Origin: Myxococcales bacterium
GTDB lineage: Bacteria > Myxococcota > Myxococcia > Myxococcales > Myxococcaceae
Assembly: GCA_003153055.1 (NCBI GenBank)
Contig: PMBV01000320.1
Coordinates: 1-25,336 of the forward strand
Length of the DNA stretch: 25,336 bases
Direction: 5' to 3'
Part shown: piece after piece, positions 15,403 to 22,015 of the stretch
Numbering within the stretch: position 1 is the first letter of the stretch
Layout: the number at the start of each line of letters is the position of its first letter
Notes under the pieces: model-generated
The model's input: only the letters and a program-made list of their open reading frames with translations
What the model was told of the DNA's origin: nothing
The model's database searches: none
Translations under genes and position numbers: made by a program

Positions 15403-15870
15403 ATGGACGTCGATATTCTCAAACAAGTCGCGCTCTTCGAAGGGCTCACCTCGGCCCAGCTGCGCAAGCTCGCGGCCGCGCTCACCGAGGTCGCCTACCC
15501 CATCGCGACCGCCATCTTCCGCGAGGGAGACACCGGCGACTCGATGTTCATCATCTCGCAAGGCAAGGTTCGCATCTCGAAGATGGTCCCCGGCGTCGGA
15601 GAAGAGGCCTTGGCGATTCTCGAGAAGGGCCAGTACTTCGGAGAGATGTCTCTCATCGAAGACGGCCCCCGCTCGGCCGACGCCCTCGCCCACTCGAGCT
15701 GCACCCTGTACGAGCTGTCACGCGAGAAGCTCGACCAGGTGATGTTCACCGACAAGGAGCTCGCCTCGGTGCTCCTGTGGACCTTCGTACGGACGCTCTC
15801 GGCAAGGCTCCGGGAGACCAACGACAAGATTCGCGCCTTCTTCGCCCTGTCGTCGTTCGGGCCCCGGTAG
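15403..15870 (+). CDS. Stand-alone cyclic nucleotide-binding domain protein
   Basis: A 155-residue protein made of one cNMP-binding beta-roll (about 5-125): LFEGLTSAQLRKLAAAL, the REGDTGDSMFIISQGKVRIS turn, and the phosphate-binding cassette FGEMSLIEDGPRSADA (79-94) with Glu 81, Arg 90 and Ser 91, which fits real cAMP or cGMP binding. A C-terminal helix (115-150) follows, but no helix-turn-helix, so it is not a CRP-type transcription factor. Such small proteins usually act by binding a partner. Its neighbour trxB is divergent; its stop is three bases from the stop of the convergent lipoprotein gene. An inverted repeat touches its start. Partner unknown. Confidence 0.93.
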   Translation: MDVDILKQVALFEGLTSAQLRKLAAALTEVAYPIATAIFREGDTGDSMFIISQGKVRISKMVPGVGEEALAILEKGQYFGEMSLIEDGPRSADALAHSSCTLYELSREKLDQVMFTDKELASVLLWTFVRTLSARLRETNDKIRAFFALSSFGPR

Positions 15871-15873
15871 CCG

Positions 15874-16218
15874 TCAGCGGCAGACGTCGGCTTTGGTGCA
15901 CTTCAGGTTCGTCGCGGCCCAGTCCACCAGGTCGTTGCACTTGGTGTTCTCGACGGCCTTGAGGCACATGTCGAGACCCTGGGCGTCGATCTTCGAGTCG
16001 CAGTCGGCCGTGGGCCAGAGATCGAGCGCGAGCGAGCGGTATCGAGTGAGACAGTCGTCGGTGGTCGCGTAATCCTTGCCCGAACCCGAGCCGATGTTTC
16101 CGCACTGGACGTAGTGGCTGCACCACTTCTGGGCGTACGCTTCGCGAGCCGAGGGGACGGTCCAACCGCACCCGGTCGCCAGCACCAACGACACGACACT
16201 GGTGTACTTCATTTTCAT
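15874..16218 (-). CDS. Small cysteine-rich lipoprotein
   Basis: A 114-residue protein. The N-terminus MKMKYTSVVSLVLATGCGW is a lipoprotein signal with Cys 17 as the likely lipidated residue. The mature part has eight more cysteines (33, 39, 56, 73, 85, 94, 107, 113), an even number that could form four disulfides, with WCSHYVQCGNIGSGS and a C-terminal CTKADVCR. Small Cys-rich lipoproteins of this look are common in myxobacteria; I cannot name the family. The start at 16218 is chosen from the signal; a second ATG two codons on would also work. No strong ribosome binding site is visible. Location is probably the outer membrane or periplasm; function unknown. Confidence 0.8.
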   Translation of the reverse strand: MKMKYTSVVSLVLATGCGWTVPSAREAYAQKWCSHYVQCGNIGSGSGKDYATTDDCLTRYRSLALDLWPTADCDSKIDAQGLDMCLKAVENTKCNDLVDWAATNLKCTKADVCR

Positions 16219-16270
16219 GGGCGGCACTCTGCCATCACTGGCGTCCGGCCACCACGACTCGCTGCACGGC

Positions 16271-17848
16271 TCAGCTCGACAAGGCATCGAAGCGCTGTGG
16301 CCGGGCCTCCTCGAGCCACCCCCGGCGGTCGAGCACCCGGCAGCCGATGGCGAAGTGCATGTCTCGATCCTCGATGCGGTCATGGCCCTCGAGATCCGCC
16401 CGGGTGCGCGCGAGCCGCAGAATGCGATCGTGCGCCCGCGCCGAGAGGGCGAAGTGCCCGACCGCCCGCTTGAGCTGACTGGCCGCGACCTCGCTGGTCC
16501 GGCAGTGCCTGGCCAAGAGCCGCGGCCCCATCTGGGCGTTCGAGTAGACGCCGGGCTCGTCCTCGAAGCGGCGGAGCTGGCGCGCCCGGGCCTCCTCCAC
16601 CCGAGCGCGGTACCAGGCCGAGGGCTTCTCGTTGCTCTCCAGCCGGGTGATGGCCTCGACGTCGACAGCGCGGGTCTCGAGGCTGATGTCGATGCGGTCG
16701 AGGAGCGGGCCCGACACGCGGGCGTGGTAGTCGAGCACCCGGTTGTGGGCGCAGGAGCACTGGCGGTTGGTGACGTTGAAGTAGCCGCAGGGGCAGGGGT
16801 TCATGGCCGCGACCAACATCACCTGGCAGGGGTACGTCACGTGGTGGTTGGCTCGGGCGAGGCGCACCAGGCCCTCCTCGAGCGGCTGGCGGAGCACGTC
16901 GAGCACGTTGCGCCTGAACTCGGGGAGCTCATCGAGGAACAGGACTCCCCGGTGGGCCATGGACAGCTCTCCGGGCCGCGTGCTGGGCCCGCCCCCCACC
17001 AGCCCCGCGTCGGAGATGGTGTGGTGCGGCGAACGAAAGGGCCGCTGGCTCATCAGCCCCTCGCCGTCCTGTAACAGCCCGAGCACCGAGTACACCTGGG
17101 TGACCTCGAGGGCCTCCTCGAAGCGCATGGCGGGGAGGATGGTCGGGAGCCGGCGCGCGAGCATCGTCTTCCCCGAGCCGGGAGGGCCGCACAGAAGAAT
17201 GTTGTGGCTCCCCGCGGCGGCCAGCTCGAGGGCGTCCTTCACCTCGGACTGACCGCGCACCTCGCTCAGGTCCACCGGAGCCTGCCCCCGAGGCCGTGGA
17301 GGCCTCGGCGCCGAGCGATCGAACGGAGGAATCGGCGCATCACCAGACAGGTGGTTCACCGCCTCCTGAAGCGAGCGAATGCCGATGACCTCGATGCGAT
17401 CGACCAGCGCGGCCTCGGCCACGTTGGCCTGCGGCACCATCACGCCCTGGAACCCGCCGTCGCGCGCCGCCAGCGCCAGCGGCAACACCCCGCGAATGGG
17501 CTTCACCGCCCCGTCGAGCGAGAGCTCGCCGCCGAAGAGCCAGGGTGCGATGGCCTCGACGGGGAGTATCTGCGCGGCGGCCAACAGCCCCACCGCGATG
17601 GGCAGCTCGAAGGTCGCCCCCTCCTTCCGCAGGTCGGCCGGAGCCAAATTCACTGTCACCCGCTTCTGCGGCAAGGTGAAGCCACAGTTTCGCAGAGCCG
17701 ACACGACGCGGACCTTCGACTCCTTCACCGCCCCGTCGGGCAACCCCACCACGTTGAAGAACGGCATGCCCAGCGACATGTCCACTTCGACATCCACCAC
17801 TACCGCGTCGACCCCCAACAACGCGCCCGACCTCGCCCGTGCCAGCAC
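16271..17848 (-). CDS. comM: ComM/YifB family AAA+ ATPase (Mg-chelatase-like)
   Basis: A 525-residue protein close to the usual 500-510. Residues 1-165 form the ChlI-like lonC fold (VEVDMSLGMPFFNVVGLPDGAVKESK..RVKVV-type block, APADLRKEG). The AAA+ part has Walker A GPPGSGKT (221-228), FRSPHHTISDAGLVGGG (271-287), Walker B GVLFLDELPEF (301-311) and the family's NPCPCGY with CSC (350-366), then LLDRIDI. In transformable bacteria ComM is a hexameric helicase that drives branch migration during uptake of foreign DNA; in others its role is less clear. The GTG start at 17848 is fixed by AGGAGG on the minus strand at 17855-17860, six bases upstream; the frame upstream is open but without conserved sequence. 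It lies 130 bp downstream of apbE. No other competence gene is in the window. Confidence 0.95.
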   Translation of the reverse strand: MLARARSGALLGVDAVVVDVEVDMSLGMPFFNVVGLPDGAVKESKVRVVSALRNCGFTLPQKRVTVNLAPADLRKEGATFELPIAVGLLAAAQILPVEAIAPWLFGGELSLDGAVKPIRGVLPLALAARDGGFQGVMVPQANVAEAALVDRIEVIGIRSLQEAVNHLSGDAPIPPFDRSAPRPPRPRGQAPVDLSEVRGQSEVKDALELAAAGSHNILLCGPPGSGKTMLARRLPTILPAMRFEEALEVTQVYSVLGLLQDGEGLMSQRPFRSPHHTISDAGLVGGGPSTRPGELSMAHRGVLFLDELPEFRRNVLDVLRQPLEEGLVRLARANHHVTYPCQVMLVAAMNPCPCGYFNVTNRQCSCAHNRVLDYHARVSGPLLDRIDISLETRAVDVEAITRLESNEKPSAWYRARVEEARARQLRRFEDEPGVYSNAQMGPRLLARHCRTSEVAASQLKRAVGHFALSARAHDRILRLARTRADLEGHDRIEDRDMHFAIGCRVLDRRGWLEEARPQRFDALSS

Positions 17849-17854
17849 GCTTCG

Positions 17855-17860
17855 CCTCCT
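17855..17860 (-). promoter_or_regulatory. comM: Ribosome binding site fixing the GTG start of comM
   Basis: CCTCCT on the given strand, i.e. AGGAGG on the minus strand, six bases before GTG 17848. A longer reading from 18325 is therefore rejected. Confidence 0.85.
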
Positions 17861-17978
17861 GGGAGCAGACGAAGCAAGCCCCAGGCCATCGACGGCACCC
17901 GGGGAGCGCTCCCTCGAGCGGCCACGGTGGGGTCCCAACGGAGAGACGGTCGAGTGCGTCGGCGGACGGGCCGCGAAG

Positions 17979-18992
17979 TCAGGGGGTGGGCTGGGAGTGT
18001 GACAGCCGGCCCTCGAGCCCCTTCGACACGTGAACCTGGTTGTCGGCGTCGACGATGACAGCCTGAGCCCCCAGCCGCTCCACGAGCGCGAGGCCCGCGT
18101 CGCCGCCCAGCACAAAGGCCGCCTTGGTGAGGAACTCGGCGTCGGTGGCGGAGGGGGCGAGCACGGTGACCGAGCGTGATGCCTTGGCGGGGAAGCAGGT
18201 GCGCAGGTCGATGAGGTGATGGTAGCGGACCTGGTCGACGAGGAAGAAGTGCTCGTAGTCGCCGCTGGTGGAGAAGGCCTGGTCGGACAGCTCGAGGCGG
18301 GCGAAGACCTGCTCGGGAGGGCCACGGGGGTCGCGAATGCCAGCGCGCCAGCTCCGGCCGCCGTTCTTCCCCGCGAAGTAGAGGTCGCCTCCCGCCTGAA
18401 TGAAGAAGTTCCGGAAGCCGCGCGCTCTGAGCCGGGCCGCGGCCTGGTCGACGCCCCAGCCCTTGACGACTCCGCCCAGGCCCAGCCGCATGCCGGGGCG
18501 CGCGAGCTTCACGGTGCATCGGCCGTGGGCCGTGGGCGAGAGCACCACGCCCTTGGACCCTACCAGGGCACAGGCCGCCTTCACCTCGGCCGCGGAGGGG
18601 ACCCGCGGGGGCTCATCGTCGGAGAATCGCCACACGTCACGGAGCGCCGCCCACGTGGGGTCGAAGAGGCCTCCGGTCTTGCGGGCACCGTCGAGAGACA
18701 AGCGAAGGACCTCGCACAGCGGCGCCGGAGCCTCGATGGGCGCGCCACCGGCACCGGCGTTGATCTTCCCGAGGGCCGAACCGGGCCTCCACTCGTTCAT
18801 CGTCTCGTCGATATCGGAGAAGACCTGGAAGGCGTCGTCGAAGGCCGCCTCCACGCCCCCGTCGGGCCGAGGGTCGGCGAGCACCACCGTCACGATGGTG
18901 TGCAAGAGCTCGCGATCCTCTCGCACGGCTTCTCCCCGAGCGGCAGCGGAGGAGACGAGCGCCAGCACGAGACAGAGCTGTCTCAACCTCAC
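17979..18992 (-). CDS. apbE: FAD:protein FMN transferase
   Basis: A 337-residue ApbE, which attaches FMN from FAD to a Thr/Ser of extracytoplasmic flavoproteins. A Sec signal (MRLRQLCLVLALVSSAAARGEA) has no lipobox cysteine, so the enzyme should be periplasmic. Family blocks: FQVFSDIDETMNEWRPGSALGKIN (55-78), GGLFDPT (107-113), LGLGGVVKGWGVDQA (170-184), QAGGDLYFAG (199-208), FSTSGDYEHFF (240-250) and HLIDLRT (259-265). Where the family usually has 'AD.l.T' near the end, with Mg-binding Asp and Thr, this protein has AEFLTK (285-290), so the metal site may differ. The start is GTG 18992, in a GTGA overlap with the stop of the DUF2271-like gene, which is its likely substrate. Both are read from the same message. 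Confidence 0.95.
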   Translation of the reverse strand: MRLRQLCLVLALVSSAAARGEAVREDRELLHTIVTVVLADPRPDGGVEAAFDDAFQVFSDIDETMNEWRPGSALGKINAGAGGAPIEAPAPLCEVLRLSLDGARKTGGLFDPTWAALRDVWRFSDDEPPRVPSAAEVKAACALVGSKGVVLSPTAHGRCTVKLARPGMRLGLGGVVKGWGVDQAAARLRARGFRNFFIQAGGDLYFAGKNGGRSWRAGIRDPRGPPEQVFARLELSDQAFSTSGDYEHFFLVDQVRYHHLIDLRTCFPAKASRSVTVLAPSATDAEFLTKAAFVLGGDAGLALVERLGAQAVIVDADNQVHVSKGLEGRLSHSQPTP

Positions 18993-19873
18993 CGCGACGA
19001 CGTCCGGCGGCGGACCAGCGCGAGGAGCCCGAGGAAGCCCAGCCCGACACCACCGGTCGCGTCGCAGCCTCCGACGCTGTTGTTGTCGATGCCTCCATCA
19101 CCCACGGCATGGCTGCCGCCACCCTTGCCACCACCGGTTCCGGTGGAGCCACCCGTGCCACCAGCACCGCCGCCGGTCGTGCCCGAGCCACCTCCCGTTC
19201 CCGCGCCTCCGCCCGTCCCCGCGCTTCCGCCTGTCCCCGCGCTTCCGCCTGTCCCCGCGCTTCCGCCTGTCCCGGCGCTTCCGCCTGTCCCAGCGCCTCC
19301 GCCCGTCCCGACGCCTCCACCCGTGCCCGCGCCTCCACCCGCGCCGCTGGCCGGAGCCGTATAGGCGATGGTGACGTTGCTGAAGCCCCCGCCCGAGGTC
19401 GTCTGAGTCGAAGAGGTCGGCCCTTTGACAAAGGTGAAGGTGCCCTGCTCGTTCTGGCTCGCGGAATTGGCGTTGCTGTCCGCCAGCTCCATGCGAATGG
19501 TGTAGGTGCCGTCGGGCACCACCGCGCCGCTCTTGTCTTTGAGGTCCCACTTGGGGTTGATGGTCAAGCTCCCGTGGCTCGAACGAGTCGCGCCCGAGAC
19601 GGCGTCGGCGTCGCTCGCGCCGGCCGCGGTGCTCCAGGCGACCAGGTGAAACTTCCTGTCCCCGGCCCAGCGCCCGAGGGTCTTCACGAAGTGGCCGCTG
19701 GAGTCTTGAATCCACACGGCGACCACATTCCTCGGGGCGTACCTGCCACCATTGGACATGGTTGTGAAGCTGACCGACAACGAGCCTTGTGCCAGGACGC
19801 GCGAAGAGCCCAGCGCGGCCAACACGAGGACCAACCAGAGAGCGGGGCGGGGAGGACGCATCAATTGCACCAT
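18989..19873 (-). CDS. DUF2271-like surface protein with Gly-rich stalk and MYXO-CTERM-like tail; probable flavinylation target
   Basis: A 294-residue exported protein. Residues 1-29 are a Sec signal ending SRVLAQG. Residues 30-155 resemble DUF2271: RYAPRNVVAVWIQDSSGHFVKTLGRWA, then DAVSGATRSSHGSLTINPKWDLKD and VVPDGTYTIRMELAD. Asp 90 to Thr 96 reads DAVSGAT, an exact match to the ApbE target pattern Dxx(S/T)gAT, with Thr 96 the expected FMN acceptor. Residues 173-265 are a Gly/Thr/Ser/Ala repeat stalk coded by 18-bp tandem repeats. The end is GGCDATGGVGLGFLGLLALVRRR, a MYXO-CTERM-like sorting tail (Gly-Cys, membrane helix, Arg). Known for these tails: processing and lipid anchoring at the cell surface. 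ApbE follows with a GTGA overlap. No clear ribosome binding site precedes ATG 19873; ATG 19861 is an alternative. Confidence 0.85.
   Translation of the reverse strand: MVQLMRPPRPALWLVLVLAALGSSRVLAQGSLSVSFTTMSNGGRYAPRNVVAVWIQDSSGHFVKTLGRWAGDRKFHLVAWSTAAGASDADAVSGATRSSHGSLTINPKWDLKDKSGAVVPDGTYTIRMELADSNANSASQNEQGTFTFVKGPTSSTQTTSGGGFSNVTIAYTAPASGAGGGAGTGGGVGTGGGAGTGGSAGTGGSAGTGGSAGTGGSAGTGGGAGTGGGSGTTGGGAGGTGGSTGTGGGKGGGSHAVGDGGIDNNSVGGCDATGGVGLGFLGLLALVRRRTSSR
19179..19340. repeat. Tandem 18-bp repeat, about nine copies
   Basis: Consensus GTCCCCGCGCTTCCGCCT in the given strand. Copies begin at 19179, 19197, 19215, 19233, 19251, 19269, 19287, 19305 and 19323; the three from 19215 to 19268 are identical and the outer ones drift. 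It encodes six-residue units of the GTGGSA/GTGGGA kind in the stalk of the DUF2271-like protein. As the unit is a multiple of three, gain or loss of copies would change stalk length without a frameshift. Confidence 0.92.
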
Positions 19874-20221
19874 GTAGCTGAAGACCGCTCAGCGGTGCAG
19901 AGGGCCACACCAGCTCAATGGGGCAGGGAGCGAATCGCACCCGTCAGATTCTGGTGACCCGAATCCGAGCTTCGCTGCTCATTGCCGTCGAGAGATCCGA
20001 GTGCCGAATCACAACTCGAGGGTGCGCTCGCGCTACGCGTGTGCCGTTCGAGTCGCGGTGCTGTGCCACGCTTCAGCGTCGTCGGCGTGACCCGATTCCC
20101 CGTCTTGCGCCCCCTTGGGGGGCACGGGAGAGCACGGTTCCGAGTGCAGACGCGAATGACAAGCAGCCTCACTCCGCCGGCAGTCACCCCTGGACCGCCA
20201 CCTCGGCAAGGAGCGAGCGCC
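19874..20221. other. 348-bp divergent intergenic region between the DUF2271/apbE unit and the pectinase operon
   Basis: No convincing gene here. Near the left edge ACCGCT-C-AGCGGT (19884-19896) forms a 13-bp near-perfect palindrome ten bases upstream of ATG 19873, a candidate operator for the DUF2271/apbE unit. A run CCCCC-TT-GGGGGG (20110-20122) gives a short GC hairpin. An in-frame ATG at 20156 would extend the polygalacturonase by 22 residues but would bury its signal peptide. No clear -35/-10 pair could be assigned for either operon. Confidence 0.5.
20208..20213 (+). promoter_or_regulatory. Ribosome binding site fixing the GTG start of the polygalacturonase
   Basis: AAGGAG, eight bases before GTG 20222. 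It supports the start that gives a textbook lipoprotein signal. Confidence 0.75.
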
Positions 20222-22015
20222 GTGACGCCGCGCCTGGTGCTCGGGGTGGTCGCCGCGCTGGTCGCCGCGGGGTGTGCTTCGGGGCTCGCCTCCGAACCTG
20301 GGTCCGAGTCCGGGCCGTGCACCGGGGTCTCCTGCACGGGCCGCGGTATCTGCGCGTCGCCCGACGGCGCGCCGGTGTGCACGTGCGAGGCCGGCTCCCA
20401 TGCGGCGGGCCTCGAGTGCGTCGAGGACACCGACGCCTGCGCTGGAGTGTCCTGCTCCGGCCACGGGCGCTGCTCCATCACCGATGGCTCCGCGGCGTGT
20501 GCGTGCGCGGCTGGCTATCACCCGTCGGGGCTCGAGTGCCTCGCAGCGGCCGACGGCTGCTCCGGGGTGACGTGCTCGGGCCACGGGAGCTGCTCGACGG
20601 ACGGTGGCTCGGCGGCCTGCGCCTGTGTGTCGGGCTACCAGGCGTCGGGCCTCGAGTGCCTTACCGCGGCTGACGGCTGCGCCGGGGTGACATGCTCCGG
20701 CCACGGGAGCTGCTCGACGGACGGTGGCTCGTCGGCCTGTGCCTGTGCGTCGGGCTACCAGGCGTCAGGCCTCGAGTGCCTCGCGGCGGCTGACGGGTAC
20801 GTGCCACCGGACCTGCCGGTCATCCCACAGCGGACCTTCGTGGTGACGGACCACGGCGCCGTTGGCGACGGGAAGGTGGACGACACGCAGGCGATCCAGG
20901 CCACCATCGCCGAGGCGGTCAAGGCTGACGGCGGAGTCGTCGTCATCCCGTCAGGGAGCTACCTCTCCGGGCCGCTCAAGCTGGCCAGCGGGCTCGAGCT
21001 TCGGATCGAGTCGGGCGCGACGCTGCGCATGCTTCCGATGGACCGCTACCCGGGAGGGAGCACCGCCCCGCAGAACTTCCTCGCCGGAACGAAGCTCCAG
21101 GACGTGGCCATCACCGGGGCTGGAACCATCGACGGGCAGGGCGCAGACTGGTGGCCGCGTTACAAGGAGGCGGGCTTCAAGCGGCCGGTCATGATCTCCG
21201 TGCTCTCGTCCCGGCGAGTGCTGATCGAAAACCTGACCCTCAAGAACTCACCGAGTTTCCACATCGCGGTCGGCGGCGAGCACATCACCGTCCGAGGGGT
21301 GACCATCCGGGCGCCGCCGTCGGACGATCCCGTCACTCCGAGCCACAACACCGACGCCTGCGACGTGCAAGGCCAGCACATTCTCATCGACCACTGCGAC
21401 GTCAGCGTGGGCGACGACAACTTCACCTGCGGCGGTGGCACGTCCGACGTGCGGATCTCCAACTCGACGTACGGCCATGGCCACGGCGTCTCCATCGGCA
21501 GCTACACCCAGGGCGGCGTCTCGGACATCACGGTGACGGACTGCACCTTCACCGACACCGAGGCTGGAGTGCGCATCAAGTCGGACCGCGACCGAGGTGG
21601 ACTGGTGCGAAACATCACCTACCGAAACCTGACCATGACCAACGTCGGGATGCCCATCGTCGTCTACGCCACCTACATGGCCACCGAGGCGAAATACCGC
21701 GACCTGAACCGGCTGACCGCGGACGTCGCGACGTCCTACCCGTCCCAGCCCCTCGCGGCGAAGACGCCCATCTTCGACGGCCTCCAGTTCGTCAACATCC
21801 GCGCCACCGCGCAACCAGGGCGCCGCGCCGGGCTCATCTGGGGCCTGCCCGAGGCGCCGGCCACCAACCTCTCGTTCAAGGACGTACACATCACGGCGGA
21901 CCTGCCCCTGGGCATCTTCGTGGCACAGAAGGTGACGTTGTCCGGCACTCAGATCATCACCCCGGCCGGCGTCGACCCAGTCGTCACTGGCGCTGCGCAG
22001 GTCACCGTCGAATGA
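20222..22015 (+). CDS. Lipoprotein polygalacturonase (GH28) with four EGF-like repeats
   Basis: A 597-residue secreted enzyme. From GTG 20222 it begins VTPRLVLGVVAALVAAGCASG, a lipoprotein signal with lipidated Cys 19. Residues 33-192 are four EGF-like modules of exactly 40 residues, each with six cysteines (C-x4-C-x5-C-x8-C-x-C-x10-C). From about 205 runs a GH28 beta-helix: VVTDHGAVGDGKVDDTQAIQ at the start, then the catalytic set NTD (376-378), Asp 398-Asp 399 in VGDDN, His 421 in GHGVSIGS and Arg 451-Lys 453 in VRIKS. The enzyme hydrolyses galacturonan of pectin. The EGF modules may hold the catalytic part off the cell or bind partners. The stop overlaps the pectin methylesterase start by four bases, so the two act together on esterified pectin. 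Confidence 0.93.
   Translation: MTPRLVLGVVAALVAAGCASGLASEPGSESGPCTGVSCTGRGICASPDGAPVCTCEAGSHAAGLECVEDTDACAGVSCSGHGRCSITDGSAACACAAGYHPSGLECLAAADGCSGVTCSGHGSCSTDGGSAACACVSGYQASGLECLTAADGCAGVTCSGHGSCSTDGGSSACACASGYQASGLECLAAADGYVPPDLPVIPQRTFVVTDHGAVGDGKVDDTQAIQATIAEAVKADGGVVVIPSGSYLSGPLKLASGLELRIESGATLRMLPMDRYPGGSTAPQNFLAGTKLQDVAITGAGTIDGQGADWWPRYKEAGFKRPVMISVLSSRRVLIENLTLKNSPSFHIAVGGEHITVRGVTIRAPPSDDPVTPSHNTDACDVQGQHILIDHCDVSVGDDNFTCGGGTSDVRISNSTYGHGHGVSIGSYTQGGVSDITVTDCTFTDTEAGVRIKSDRDRGGLVRNITYRNLTMTNVGMPIVVYATYMATEAKYRDLNRLTADVATSYPSQPLAAKTPIFDGLQFVNIRATAQPGRRAGLIWGLPEAPATNLSFKDVHITADLPLGIFVAQKVTLSGTQIITPAGVDPVVTGAAQVTVE
20318..20797. repeat. Four tandem 120-bp units coding EGF-like modules
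   Basis: Units begin at TGC codons 20318, 20438, 20558 and 20678, each exactly 120 bp. The third and fourth differ at only a handful of bases, so the last duplication looks recent; the first is the most diverged. The frame is kept throughout. After the last unit the expected next Cys codon is TAC (Tyr), marking the end of the array. Confidence 0.92.

Noticed and set aside
20156..20221. ATG 20156 as start of the polygalacturonase
   Set aside because: It would place 22 polar residues before the lipoprotein signal; GTG 20222 has AAGGAG at the right distance and a clean signal.
21151..22011. Upstream part of the long open frame that ends with the pectinesterase
   Set aside because: It overlaps the GH28 catalytic region out of frame and is Arg/His-rich without motifs; the real gene begins at its signal peptide.
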